DNA from: an uncultured Bacillota bacterium
GTDB taxonomy: Bacteria > Bacillota_I > Bacilli_A > RF39 > UBA660
Direction of reading: 5' to 3'
Length of the DNA stretch: 64,000 nucleotides
Assembly: GCA_958428295.1 (NCBI GenBank)
Contig: CAUAFL010000005.1
Location: forward strand, 1-64,000
The position numbers were made by a program, and so were the translations under genes. Below, piece by piece: positions 43,535 through 53,142 of this stretch; position 1 is the stretch's first letter; each line of letters opens with the position of its first letter. The notes beneath the pieces are model-generated. The model saw only the letters and a list, made by a program, of their open reading frames with translations, was not told the origin of the DNA and did not search any database.

Positions 43535-44809
43535 TTAATCACCTTTTTGTAACTTAACTTCTAGATATTGTGTAAATATTTCGTTGCTAATTTCGCAATG
43601 ACTTTTTAATAAAAAATTGCGACGGATGATTCCATTTACTAAATAGAGCCCATGACCATGACCAGTCCCCTTGGTAGTATAGCCTTTTTGACCTAGAAAA
43701 GATATATTTAATGATTGCTGAAAAGTATTAGCAATTTGAAAAATTAAGTAATCATTTTGACAATATATATAAATACTGAGACTTTTTTTAGGGGCTTCTA
43801 AAGTAGCTTCTATGGCATTATCTAAAAAAACACCCAAAATTAAAGCAATCTCTCTATTTATTTCGGGAGAAAATTTTTTAAATAGACGAGCATTTATTTG
43901 GGGATCAATTTCTACAATTGTATAAATATCTTGGTGCTTAGAATTCATCAGTTTATTGTAGAAAAGACCCATAAGACTACTATTATTAAGAGGGGATAAG
44001 TTTTTTAATAGGGCGAGATTAGGTGTAGCAGTAGTGGTTAACAGTGTTTCAATAAACTTTGCTGCTTTACTATTTTTTGCTACCATTCCTTTGATGATAG
44101 CTAATAAGTTTTTCTGTTCATGGACTTGTATCTGTAATTCATCAAATAGTTGTTCCATATCTTTTAAATTTCGTAAAGCTTCATCATAGGCTTTTTTATA
44201 AGTATTCTGGGCGATCCACATCTTCAGCATATAAATAATAAAAATAAGCAGTAGCAAACTACTAAAAAGAAATAGATGGGGACTGGCGATTTGATATTGA
44301 CTAATAAAAAGTGTACCGATTAGAAATATTAGTATTAACTTTATAAATAAACGAAAAAATTTACTGCTCTCTAATTTAGAAAGAAGAATATGCCAAATCT
44401 TTAGGACAATAGGTAAATGAATTGTTAAAAAAAATAACAGTAAATAGAGAATATTGGCAAGATAGGATAAGGACCAAGAGACCTGTCCTAGTGTTGTTAG
44501 TAAATCTAGTATTATTGTCACAAATAAATCTAGGTTGATCGTTATAATGCTTACGAGTAGAAACGCTAATACTTCTTTTTTGGTATTTTCTTTGAAGTTT
44601 CTTTGATGAAATATTAATAAGAGCAAAAGAAATAAAATAGTTAGGCGATAGGAAGAAGGTAAATAACTAGCACCGATCATCACTCCCAACCCTGTTATCA
44701 TAAAAGATACTTTGGTAATTGAAATAGGTGTATTTAATAGCATTGTCATAGCTTTCAGATATAATAGATAATTTAAACACGTGACAATGATCATAAACCA
44801 TTGATTCAT
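43535..44809 (-). CDS. Agr-like sensor histidine kinase (GHKL)
   Basis: The 424-residue protein has six or so membrane helices in residues 1-205, then a cytoplasmic AgrC/ComD-type kinase. The phospho-acceptor region is VHEQKNLLAIIKGM (His near 229), the N-box is LGVFLDNAIEATLEA, and the glycine box is GYTTKGTGHGHGLYLV. Such kinases sense peptides in quorum systems. Here it pairs with the unusual regulator upstream, but no AgrB or AgrD-like gene is next to it, so the signal is unknown. Confidence 0.88.
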   Translation of the reverse strand: MNQWFMIIVTCLNYLLYLKAMTMLLNTPISITKVSFMITGLGVMIGASYLPSSYRLTILFLLLLLIFHQRNFKENTKKEVLAFLLVSIITINLDLFVTIILDLLTTLGQVSWSLSYLANILYLLLFFLTIHLPIVLKIWHILLSKLESSKFFRLFIKLILIFLIGTLFISQYQIASPHLFLFSSLLLLIFIIYMLKMWIAQNTYKKAYDEALRNLKDMEQLFDELQIQVHEQKNLLAIIKGMVAKNSKAAKFIETLLTTTATPNLALLKNLSPLNNSSLMGLFYNKLMNSKHQDIYTIVEIDPQINARLFKKFSPEINREIALILGVFLDNAIEATLEAPKKSLSIYIYCQNDYLIFQIANTFQQSLNISFLGQKGYTTKGTGHGHGLYLVNGIIRRNFLLKSHCEISNEIFTQYLEVKLQKGD

Positions 44810-44834
44810 AGAACTTCCTCCCCCTTTCTGCTAC

Positions 44835-45623
44835 TTATTTGTGATGAAAAAAGAAATTTTTAAACAAATATTTTAGTAAAATTTTCTGCCTAAAAGAAAT
44901 TTTTTGCAGTTCTTTTTGTTTTGACCAGCTTTCTATTTTTTGGGTTTCGATATGAAAGTATTTAACAATATGATGGGTATCTATCTGGCAAAAAAGATGT
45001 AAGTAGACAACGAGTCGTTTTACCCATTTAGGATAATGGGTTTCTGTATTATGATTAGTTTTTGTAGAATTAGGTGTGGATAATAACATTGTTTTCAATT
45101 GACATAAAGTATCTTGGAAAAGAAAAGCATAGAGTTGGTGATTTTTTTCAAAGGACAAGGAGAAATATTGCGTCGGAAATTCCTGCATATTTATTATTAA
45201 TTCCTTTTTAATGCGTAATTGCGTATTATTATCTAATAATTCTATTTTTAAAGGTTCGTTCTTCAAGTTAGCTAAAAGAGCTAGTAATTTTTTTTGAAAA
45301 CCTGTTCCTTTATGAAAACAGCCAATAATTCCTTCCTGATTAGTTAATAAACTGATTAATTGTTCATTAAAGCTGACTAAGGCAATTTTCCCTAGCGGGT
45401 CTTTATTATGAATCATCGTAATTATTTTTAAAATTTTTGTTTCACATTTTTCTAAATCCATAATATATAGATCATTACAAATAAAATATGATGCTTGAAA
45501 GCAATTATTTATGAATTGTTCCAGTGATAACAAAGTTACCATTATGGCAGGTGAAAACTTTTGCAAAATTGTTTGGGTTTTCTTTCTGAAACAAATATCT
45601 TCACTAATTATCACAACTTTCAT
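44835..45623 (-). CDS. Unusual response regulator paired with the Agr-like kinase
   Basis: The 262-residue protein begins with a receiver-like domain: VVIISEDICF (acidic pair), the phospho-acceptor Asp in LYIMDLE (near 56), a Ser in LVSFN and Lys in CFHKGTG. The middle vaguely resembles a LytTR beta domain. The last 70 residues are basic with a possible helix-turn-helix (VVYLHLFCQIDTHHIVKYFHI), not typical of AgrA. It lies 25 bases before the kinase gene, same strand. Confidence 0.6.
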   Translation of the reverse strand: MKVVIISEDICFRKKTQTILQKFSPAIMVTLLSLEQFINNCFQASYFICNDLYIMDLEKCETKILKIITMIHNKDPLGKIALVSFNEQLISLLTNQEGIIGCFHKGTGFQKKLLALLANLKNEPLKIELLDNNTQLRIKKELIINMQEFPTQYFSLSFEKNHQLYAFLFQDTLCQLKTMLLSTPNSTKTNHNTETHYPKWVKRLVVYLHLFCQIDTHHIVKYFHIETQKIESWSKQKELQKISFRQKILLKYLFKNFFFHHK

Positions 45624-45682
45624 TCCCCGACTCCTTTTCTTACATTGCTACGACTTTATAAATGAAGGACAAACGATCTTCT

Positions 45683-46708
45683 TTATTTAATAAACATGGC
45701 ATCTCCAAAGGAAAAGAAACGATATTTTTCAGTGACAGCGATTTGATAGGCACGTAAAATATTCTCTTTACCAGCAATAGCGGACACTAACATGATTAGG
45801 GTTGATTTTGGTAAGTGAAAATTAGTAATTAAACCATCAATACTTTTTACTTCTTTTCCTGGATAAATGAAGATATCCGTCGAACCACTACTTTCTTTAA
45901 ACATACCATATTGTTGATAAATAGTTTCTAATGTTCTAGTAGAGGTTGTTCCAACAGCAATAATTTTTTTCTGTTTTTTTCTTGTTTCATTTAATAAATC
46001 TGCTGTTTGTTGATCCATTTGATAATATTCACTGTGCATCTTATGATCTTCGATTTTTTCTTCTGCAACAGGACGAAAAGTACCTATGCCAACATGAAGG
46101 GTAATAAAAACCACATGGATGCCCTTTTGTTTTATTTTTTCTAATAAGTCCTCTGTAAAATGTAAGCCTGCTGTGGGGGCTGCTGCGCTTCCTAATTCTT
46201 TCGCATAAACAGTCTGATAACGATCTTTATCTTGTAATTTTTCATGGATATAAGGAGGTAATGGCATCGTTCCTAAAGCGTCTAAAATTTCATAAAAAAT
46301 CCCTTGATAAAGAAAATCAAAAAGACGAATTCCTTCTTGTCCAACGCTTACACATTGGGCTTTTAGGCGCCCATCACCAAAACTGATAATCTCTCCAGGG
46401 TGAATACGACGAGCTGGTTTTACTAAACATTCCCAACGGTCTTGGTAAATATTTTTTAATAATAGGACCTCTATTACCGCTTGTGTTGTTTCTTTGATGC
46501 CAATTAGACGAGCCGGTAAAACTTTGGTGTCATTTAACACCAAGGTGTCTTCTTTTTCTAATTCATCAATGATTTGATAGAAGTGTTTATGGGTAACTTC
46601 ACCTGTTTTTTTATCTAAAATCAAAAGACGAGAAGCATCTCGTTGTAATAAAGGGGTCTGAGCAATTAATTCTGGTGGTAAATGATAATCAAATTCTACT
46701 AATTCCAT
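45683..46708 (-). CDS. queA: tRNA queuosine synthesis enzyme QueA
   Basis: The 341-residue protein matches SAM:tRNA ribosyltransferase-isomerase: FDYHLPPELIAQTPL, RDASRLLILD, LNDTKVLPARLIG, SAAAPTAGLHFT, HVGIGTFRPV, and FHLPKSTLIMLVSA. It moves the ribosyl part of SAM onto 7-aminomethyl-deazaguanine in tRNA. The order ruvA-ruvB-queA is common in bacteria. Confidence 0.97.
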   Translation of the reverse strand: MELVEFDYHLPPELIAQTPLLQRDASRLLILDKKTGEVTHKHFYQIIDELEKEDTLVLNDTKVLPARLIGIKETTQAVIEVLLLKNIYQDRWECLVKPARRIHPGEIISFGDGRLKAQCVSVGQEGIRLFDFLYQGIFYEILDALGTMPLPPYIHEKLQDKDRYQTVYAKELGSAAAPTAGLHFTEDLLEKIKQKGIHVVFITLHVGIGTFRPVAEEKIEDHKMHSEYYQMDQQTADLLNETRKKQKKIIAVGTTSTRTLETIYQQYGMFKESSGSTDIFIYPGKEVKSIDGLITNFHLPKSTLIMLVSAIAGKENILRAYQIAVTEKYRFFSFGDAMFIK

Positions 46709-46773
46709 AAGAAACTTCTCCTTTTGTTTTTAAGTAAGTTTGCACTATATTTTGATTAAAATAATGATAAGGA

Positions 46774-47790
46774 TCATTCATTGGGGAATAAGCCCCCCTG
46801 ATAACAAATCTTTAAATGATGATAGGCTTTGGCCGTCACCATACGACCGCGGCTCGTTCTTTTTAAATAGCCCTCTTGAAGAAGATATGGTTCAATCACA
46901 TCTTCAATGGTCGATACCTCTTCCCCAATCGAGGACGCTAAAGCATCAATCCCTACGGGACCACCATTAAAACGTTCGATAATAGCAGTTAGTAATTGAT
47001 AATCCGTTTCATCTAAGCCATCTTGATCAACTTTCAAACGGGTTAAGGCCTTTTCTGTTACTTCTAGATCAATCGTCTCCTTATCATCTACTAGTGCAAA
47101 GTCACGAACTCTTTTAAATAAGCGATTGGCAACACGTGGGGTTCCTCGACTTCTTTTGGCTAAACAAAGAGCTGCCTCATTAGTAATGGGCATTGCTAAA
47201 ACGCGGCTCGTTCTTTCTATTATTTTGGTTAATTCTTTTTCACTATAAAACTTTAATTTGGAAATAATTCCGAAGCGATCACGTAGGGGACTAGATAAAT
47301 CACCTGCTCTTGTAGTCGCTCCTACCAAAGTAAAAGGAGGTAGATCAATCTTAATATTACGGCTACTACCTTCGCCACCGATAATAATATCTAACGTAAA
47401 ATCTTCCATGGCAGGATAAAGAATTTCTTCAATATAGCGAGGCATACGATGAATTTCATCGATAAAGAGAACATCTCCTGGTTCCAGGGCTGAGAGTATC
47501 GCTGCTAAGTCACCTGATTTTTCAATACTTGGACCACTGGCAGTTTTAATATTAACTCCTAACTCCCGAGCAACAATATAGGCTAGTGTTGTTTTCCCTA
47601 ACCCTGGTGGGCCATAGAGTAAGACATGATCTAATGGTTCATTACGAATCTTGGCAGCTTGAATAAAAATACGAATATTTTCTTTTACTTCTTGTTGTCC
47701 AATATATTCCTCTAAGGTTTCAGGGCGAATACTATTATCAATTATTCCATCATTTTCTAAAGTTTCGCCACTAATCACGCGTTCCTCCAT
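46774..47790 (-). CDS. ruvB: Holliday junction helicase RuvB
   Basis: The 338-residue AAA+ protein has Walker A GPPGLGKTTLA, Walker B VLFIDEIHRM, LVGATTRAGDLSSPLRDRFG with the sensor and Arg finger, and the C-terminal winged helix (RTSRGRMVTAKAYHHL). It drives branch migration with RuvA, ten bases upstream. ruvC is not seen here; Firmicutes use RecU instead. Confidence 0.97.
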   Translation of the reverse strand: MEERVISGETLENDGIIDNSIRPETLEEYIGQQEVKENIRIFIQAAKIRNEPLDHVLLYGPPGLGKTTLAYIVARELGVNIKTASGPSIEKSGDLAAILSALEPGDVLFIDEIHRMPRYIEEILYPAMEDFTLDIIIGGEGSSRNIKIDLPPFTLVGATTRAGDLSSPLRDRFGIISKLKFYSEKELTKIIERTSRVLAMPITNEAALCLAKRSRGTPRVANRLFKRVRDFALVDDKETIDLEVTEKALTRLKVDQDGLDETDYQLLTAIIERFNGGPVGIDALASSIGEEVSTIEDVIEPYLLQEGYLKRTSRGRMVTAKAYHHLKICYQGGLFPNE

Positions 47791-47799
47791 ATTTTCCTC

Positions 47800-48360
47800 C
47801 TACTTCAAAAATAATTTTAAGGCCATTTTCACTTGTTCTTCGATGTTTAAGGTGGTATCTACTTTAGGTAGAACCGATTTTATTTCTTTTTCTTTATAAC
47901 CTAGCCCTAATAACACTTCTTTTAATTCTTCACCGCCAGGGGTCTGTTCTAGGTTATTACCTTCAAACCCCTGTAATTTGCCTTTCAAATCTAAAATAAT
48001 TTGCTTGGCTAGTTTTTCACCAATCTTAGGAAATTTTTTTAAGTATAACAGATTTTCTCGTTCAACAGCATCACTAATACCTCTAATAGAGCCAGTTGCT
48101 AATATAGGTAATGCCATTTTGGGTCCTAATCCTTTCACACTGATTAATTTTAGAAACAAACTTTTTTCTTCCTTGGATTTAAAGCCAAAAAAACTTTGCT
48201 CATCTTCTTTTATTTGATGATAAATATAAATTTTATACTCTTTTTGTTCTTCAAAAGCAAAAGGATTGGGGGTGTAAATAAGATATCCTATATTGTGATT
48301 TTCAACGACAATAGCATTTCCTACCACATCCATGACTGTCCCAATTATATAATCATACAT
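47800..48360 (-). CDS. ruvA: Holliday junction DNA-binding protein RuvA
   Basis: The 186-residue protein has an N-terminal OB fold (YIIGTVMDVVGNAIVVE), two helix-hairpin-helix segments (SVKGLGPKMALPIL; FPKIGEKLAKQIILDL) and a C-terminal RuvB-binding domain (EELKEVLLGLGYKEKEI). It forms tetramers on junctions and loads RuvB. Confidence 0.95.
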   Translation of the reverse strand: MYDYIIGTVMDVVGNAIVVENHNIGYLIYTPNPFAFEEQKEYKIYIYHQIKEDEQSFFGFKSKEEKSLFLKLISVKGLGPKMALPILATGSIRGISDAVERENLLYLKKFPKIGEKLAKQIILDLKGKLQGFEGNNLEQTPGGEELKEVLLGLGYKEKEIKSVLPKVDTTLNIEEQVKMALKLFLK

Positions 48361-48391
48361 GTTATTTTTCCTCTCTTTAAAGAAAAAGACT

Positions 48392-49117
48392 TTATTCGTC
48401 TTCCTTCAGATTATGATAGACTTCTTGCACATCATCAATATCTTCAAGTTCTTCTATTAAGCGATAGACCTTTTCTTTTGTATCCTGTAAAACAGTGATT
48501 TCATTAGTCGCAACATAGGTTACTTCACATGTTAGAAATTCTTGCACTCCAATGACATTTAACGCCTCCTTGACTGCAATAAATTTATCTTTTGGGGTAG
48601 TAATAAAATAGGTGTGGGAAAGTGTTTCTATATCTAAAGCACCTGCTTCCAAACAAGCCATCATCACTTCTTCTTCAGGATAGTCACTGGGAATTTCAAT
48701 TAAGCCCCTTCGTTCAAAAAGATAGCTAACTGAACCATCGGTTCCTAAATTGCCCCCTCGTTTAGTGAAGGTACTACGTACTAAAGAAGCTGTTCGATTA
48801 CGATTGTCAGTTAAGCAATCCACCATGATAGCAATCCCACCAGGACCATACCCTTCATAACGAATGTTTTCAAAGTTATCACTTTCACTAGCGCCTTTGG
48901 CTTTATCAATCGCTTTTTGAATATTATCTTTCGGCATGTTAGCGGCTTTGGCCTTTTCTACAACCATTCTAAGGCTAGCATTACTATCAATATCTGGGGT
49001 CCCCGTTTTAGCCGCTACAAAAATTTCTTTGGCTAGTTTTTGAAAGACTTTTCCACGAGCAGCATCAAGCCCTTCTTTTTTACGGTGAATGGTTGCCCAT
49101 TTTGAATGTCCACTCAT
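48392..49117 (-). CDS. YebC/PmpR family protein
   Basis: The 241-residue protein has the family start SGHSKWATIHRKKEGLDAARGKVFQKL, then NMPKDNIQKAIDKA, YEGYGPGGIAIMVDCLTDNRNRT and the C-terminal IEELEDIDDVQEVYHNL. Long called transcription regulators; recent work gives YebC a role in translating difficult proline-rich stretches. It lies just upstream of ruvA, a common order. Confidence 0.95.
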   Translation of the reverse strand: MSGHSKWATIHRKKEGLDAARGKVFQKLAKEIFVAAKTGTPDIDSNASLRMVVEKAKAANMPKDNIQKAIDKAKGASESDNFENIRYEGYGPGGIAIMVDCLTDNRNRTASLVRSTFTKRGGNLGTDGSVSYLFERRGLIEIPSDYPEEEVMMACLEAGALDIETLSHTYFITTPKDKFIAVKEALNVIGVQEFLTCEVTYVATNEITVLQDTKEKVYRLIEELEDIDDVQEVYHNLKEDE

Positions 49118-49219
49118 ATTCTCTCCTCCTCTTTCCTGTTGCTATAATAACACACTTTTACTATTTATTCTAGTAATTCTCCCTATTTTAATGCTATGAT
49201 AGAAGCAGGTGAAATGACT

Positions 49220-49552
49220 ATGATTGTAAAATTGGGAAAGAAACAAATAAAAACAGATGTGGTAACAAAGCTAAGAGCTCGAATAAAAAGTTTCCGCTTT
49301 CAACTACAACCGATTACAACCGGTTTATGTTTTCCTAAAAAAAAGAGCATTAATACCTATTTCTTTTGCCAAAATGTTGATATTGTCATTACTGATAAAG
49401 ATCAAACAATTCTTTACTTATATCCAAATATTCGTAGTGAAAAACGAATTTTTTGGAAAAGAAAAGCCTATTATTTCTATATTTTTCCAGCCTTTAGTAC
49501 CCAAGTTTTGCAAGTTGGCAAGAAACTTCCTATCATTACCTCTAAAAAGTAA
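49220..49552 (+). CDS. Small protein, possibly DUF192-like
   Basis: The most likely start is the ATG at 49220, eight bases after AGGTGA; earlier codons overlap a TATGAT box. The 110-residue product has RFQLQPITTGLCFPKKKSINTYFFCQNVDIVIT then YLYPNIRSEKRI, loosely like DUF192 proteins but without enough matches to be sure. Very basic and aromatic. No membrane helix. Single-gene unit facing right, divergent from yebC. Confidence 0.45.
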   Translation: MIVKLGKKQIKTDVVTKLRARIKSFRFQLQPITTGLCFPKKKSINTYFFCQNVDIVITDKDQTILYLYPNIRSEKRIFWKRKAYYFYIFPAFSTQVLQVGKKLPIITSKK

Positions 49553-49574
49553 TGTTTTTTTGTCTTTGTGGAGA

Positions 49575-49988
49575 TTATACACTACATTTCACAGCTAGTA
49601 GTTTTTGAAGATCATAAATGTGTTTTTTGTCCGTAATCCGATAATGAATCCAGCCACCGTCACTGCAGGGATACCTAGTGGCAATAGAGTCTTGGGCATT
49701 TTTTCCCACTTGATCGTAAACAGAGGCAAACTGTTTGTCTGATAATCTCATCATCACTGTGAAGGCATTGTTCTCGGCAAAAATATTGCATATGAGCTTT
49801 TTCTTTTTTCGGTGCGCAACGCACCAGCCATATTGATTCCCATAGGGAAATACGATTACTTGAACAGTACCATATGTTTTAGATAGCCACCCATTTATAA
49901 GGGTAAACAACTCGGCAGTTTTTCCACAATAGGCTGTCATATCCGCTATGGACGGTTCCTCTTGCTTATTTAACATTCTCTCGTACAT
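49575..49988 (-). CDS. DUF3788 family protein
   Basis: I place the start at 49988 (AAGGAGAG upstream), giving 137 residues. YERMLNKQEEPS, FPYGNQYGWCVAH, the AFTVMMRLSDKQF strand and YPCSDGGWIHYRI are typical of DUF3788, a family of small soluble proteins related to YdhG/DUF1801-like folds. Function is unknown. The gene is followed by a convergent small gene and shows a good SD. Confidence 0.8.
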   Translation of the reverse strand: MYERMLNKQEEPSIADMTAYCGKTAELFTLINGWLSKTYGTVQVIVFPYGNQYGWCVAHRKKKKLICNIFAENNAFTVMMRLSDKQFASVYDQVGKNAQDSIATRYPCSDGGWIHYRITDKKHIYDLQKLLAVKCSV

Positions 49989-50081
49989 ACAACTCTCCTT
50001 ATCTATATTCATATTTACGCCTTATTGGAAGTTCAAATCGGTTCATTACTCTGTGGTTTTCTTAAACATTATTGTTTATGT

Positions 50082-50987
50082 TTAATGTCTTCTATTTTCA
50101 CTAACTAATTCCATTTCTGTTGTTAATTGTCGAATACGTTCTACAATTCGTTTGGCTTTAATTTTTTCTATCCCATTACTAGTAGTGCTTAAGCTTTTTT
50201 CTAATTCTGTCAATGTTAGATTAGAAGTAAAAAATGTTGGTAAATGTTCCTCCATTCGAAATTGGAGAATTGGTCCTAAAACTTCGTCACGACTCCAAGC
50301 TGTCGTATTTTCAGCACCCACATCATCTAGTAGTAAAAGTGGCGCCCGTTTAATAAATTCGAAGCGTTCTTCATAACCGGTATTAAAGGATGCTTTTAAA
50401 CTTCTTAATAATTCAGGATAATAAACTAAGGCACTAGAAACTCCCTTTTTGGCTAATTCATTAAATAAGGCCGCAATCAAATACGTCTTTCCACTTCCAA
50501 AAGAGCCATATAAATAAAGGCCTGGCTTCTTTTCTTCTTGCAAATAACTTGTCATAAATTCTTGAAAAAATTTAATAATTGGCACGCGATTTTTATCGTC
50601 TTTATAGATATTTTTAAAAGAGGCCATCTTGACTTCTCTAGGCAAATCAAAACAGGTGATTTTTTTCTGATAGGCCAATGTCTGCTCCTCCTGCTCTAAA
50701 TAACGACAGGGAACATATGAAAAATCTAGTGAGTTATCTTTTGTTAGCACAGAAAAAACATGGCCTTTAACAGAATTTTTACACTCAAATAAACCGGCAC
50801 AGGTAGTACAATGCTGATGTTCTAAAACAGCATCTTCTAAGCGAGTGGTGTACTGCATTAATACATCTTCTTGCGCATTTAATGAATTTACATAAGTTTG
50901 AAAGTCTTTATCATGACAAGCGTTCATATAGGATTGTTTTAGTTTTAACGTATCTCCTTTGGTTATTACACTATTTATTTTTTTCAT
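50082..50987 (-). CDS. dnaI: Primosomal protein DnaI (helicase loader)
   Basis: The 301-residue protein has the DnaI N-terminal helicase-binding region with Cys/His (HQHCTTCAGLFEC). The AAA+ domain has Walker A LYLYGSFGSGKTYLIAAL, Walker B LLLLDDVGAE and sensor 1 FFTSNLTL. DnaI loads the replicative helicase with DnaB and DnaD. In Bacillus dnaB and dnaI are adjacent; here dnaB is 7 kb upstream, separated by competence and division genes. Confidence 0.93.
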   Translation of the reverse strand: MKKINSVITKGDTLKLKQSYMNACHDKDFQTYVNSLNAQEDVLMQYTTRLEDAVLEHQHCTTCAGLFECKNSVKGHVFSVLTKDNSLDFSYVPCRYLEQEEQTLAYQKKITCFDLPREVKMASFKNIYKDDKNRVPIIKFFQEFMTSYLQEEKKPGLYLYGSFGSGKTYLIAALFNELAKKGVSSALVYYPELLRSLKASFNTGYEERFEFIKRAPLLLLDDVGAENTTAWSRDEVLGPILQFRMEEHLPTFFTSNLTLTELEKSLSTTSNGIEKIKAKRIVERIRQLTTEMELVSENRRH

Positions 50988-51048
50988 ACATCTTCTTCCT
51001 TCATTCTTTTATTTTAAGATATTTTCCTGAAAAAAACAATTCTTTTCC

Positions 51049-53142
51049 TTAGCTACTTTTTATTTTTTGAGTTTGAAAATCAATCATCACCATACCAAGT
51101 TGATTACTTTGGTAGATTTTACTACCATATTTTTTTAAACGCTTCACAACCTCTTGATGTGGGTGCCCAAACTTATTATCTATTCCTGATGAAATAAGGG
51201 TTATATCTGGTTTTATTCGCTTTAGAAGTGCTTCACTAGTACTAGTTCTAGAACCATGGTGACCGGCTTTCAGAATATGAATATGAGGTAAATGATACGT
51301 ACGTAAGATTTGTTGTTCGACTTTTATCGTCGCGTCGCCTGTCAACAGCAAATGATATTTATTAATTGTCGCTAAAAGAACTAGGCTACTAGCGTTTTCC
51401 TCTTCATAAGGTTGATTAAGATTTTGAAAGGTAAAGTTGCCTAATTTGAGAATCTTGTCTTGGTGCCACTTATTAAGTGGTGTTTGATAATCTTTAGCTT
51501 TTATCGCTATTTTTTGTTCCAAGGAATTGAGAGCATTAGCATTAATATAAATATTATTTATAGGCACCTCTTCTAATAGTGTCAAGGCCTCTTTGGCATG
51601 ATCATCATCCCCATGACTGAGCACCAAGCTATCTATCTGTGTCAGGCCTAATTGATAAAGAAACTGGACAATATAACGTCCGGCACCTACTTTTATTTTC
51701 TGCCTCTGCCACTGTTTTTGAGAATACTCCACCTTACCGCCCGTATCCAATAATAAAGCTTGCCGTTTTGAGATAAATAAGAAGCAGTCTCCCTGCCCCA
51801 CATCTAGCATATAAAGACGGTCCGATTGAGAAAGAGTATTATATACAAAATGTAGACAGAAACAAAGCAGAAAAATTATTAAAGATAATTTAGATTTATT
51901 AGTCATTAAATAGCCTAGTAATGGCAAATAGTAAATATAATAAAAAATCAGTGCTATCCTTGGTAAAACAATGAGTCCTAATCGTATTGTTTCTAAAAAA
52001 TATACACTAGATTCTAAAAAATCGGTCAAAAGGATTACTACATCTTTTAAAAAAGGAAAAAAGAAAGTTAATAGACATATAGGAAATAATAAATAATTGA
52101 TAAAGGGAACATAAAATAGATTATAGATAATACTCAAGGGATTAAGATAGGAAAAGTGATATAAAGAAATTGGTGCACTAAGCAAAAAACTGAGTCCTGA
52201 TGTATATAGTAATTCTATCCAAAACTTTCGCTTTCTTTTTTCTTGCCCTGACAAAATCAAACCAATCGAAATAATTGTTGAATATTGAAAACCAATATCA
52301 TATATGTAAGAGGGATGTAAGAAAAATAAAACCGAAAGTGCTAATAGTATTAAACAGAAAGGAGAAATGTGAAAATCGAACGTTTTATTAAGTTCAAATA
52401 TAAAAGTGAAGATCATGGCTCGATCGATAGCGGCACAAGGGTGAATCATGGCGTAATAACCAAGTAGCAGTAACTGTCCTAGTAGGAATTGGCTTGTCTC
52501 TTGTAAATGCAACCGTTTGAAAATTTTTTTGAAAGCAATACTTAAAAAGGTGATTTGGGTTCCAGAAAGAGCAAACAAGTGTGAAATGCCTACTTTTTGG
52601 AAAGCTAACTTTGCTTTATCAGAAACTTGTTCTGTATTACCTAGAAAAAAGGTATTTACGTATTTTGATGCAGATCCTAGGGATGCAATATGCTTGTTTA
52701 TTTGATTTTTTAGTTGGTATTTAATAGGAATTGGCGTGGATAATTTTTCAATCTTCGTTATGGTTAAAAGATAATTTATATGTTGGTAGCGTAAATAGTT
52801 TGCATAGGAAAAACTGTAAAAATTACGGTTACTCTTAGGCTTTTTTAGGTTTCCTTCTAATCTTACTTGCTGCCCTAGTGATAATTCTTCTTTTAGCTCT
52901 TTTAATTCATCTTCATTTTGACAACGATAAGTAGCAATTATCTTTTCTTTATTTATTAGCTCCATCTTCACAACAGCCCCATCAAATGTTATTGTGTTTA
53001 GGTAGGCAGTAAAAGCAGTTTCCTCCTTTCCATAAATGGATTTTTTAGGATGGGTACAAGTATAAAAAACAAAGACGATACTAAGAAAAAAGAGGGCATA
53101 AAATAACGGTTTATAAAGTAATACTTTCCTTAATTTTAGCAA
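51049..53142 (-). CDS. comEC: DNA uptake channel ComEC/Rec2
   Basis: The 697-residue protein has an N-terminal OB-like outside domain, the multi-helix Competence domain (HLFALSGTQITFLS, CAAIDRAMIFTFIFEL) and a C-terminal metallo-beta-lactamase domain (LYMLDVGQGDCFLF, LVLSHGDDDHAKEAL, LLTGDA, LKAGHHGSRTSTS). It carries single-stranded DNA through the membrane. The likely start is a TTG at 53142 after GGAGAGGAG, overlapping comEA by 32 bases. Confidence 0.95.
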   Translation of the reverse strand: MLKLRKVLLYKPLFYALFFLSIVFVFYTCTHPKKSIYGKEETAFTAYLNTITFDGAVVKMELINKEKIIATYRCQNEDELKELKEELSLGQQVRLEGNLKKPKSNRNFYSFSYANYLRYQHINYLLTITKIEKLSTPIPIKYQLKNQINKHIASLGSASKYVNTFFLGNTEQVSDKAKLAFQKVGISHLFALSGTQITFLSIAFKKIFKRLHLQETSQFLLGQLLLLGYYAMIHPCAAIDRAMIFTFIFELNKTFDFHISPFCLILLALSVLFFLHPSYIYDIGFQYSTIISIGLILSGQEKRKRKFWIELLYTSGLSFLLSAPISLYHFSYLNPLSIIYNLFYVPFINYLLFPICLLTFFFPFLKDVVILLTDFLESSVYFLETIRLGLIVLPRIALIFYYIYYLPLLGYLMTNKSKLSLIIFLLCFCLHFVYNTLSQSDRLYMLDVGQGDCFLFISKRQALLLDTGGKVEYSQKQWQRQKIKVGAGRYIVQFLYQLGLTQIDSLVLSHGDDDHAKEALTLLEEVPINNIYINANALNSLEQKIAIKAKDYQTPLNKWHQDKILKLGNFTFQNLNQPYEEENASSLVLLATINKYHLLLTGDATIKVEQQILRTYHLPHIHILKAGHHGSRTSTSEALLKRIKPDITLISSGIDNKFGHPHQEVVKRLKKYGSKIYQSNQLGMVMIDFQTQKIKSS

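Noticed and set aside
43473..45682. AgrD-type peptide gene near the Agr-like kinase
   Set aside because: The small gaps hold no frame with an SD and the Cys-containing AgrD pattern.
49196..49219. Earlier start for the gene at 49220
   Set aside because: The first ATG is part of a TATGAT box and has no SD; AGGTGA fits the start at 49220.
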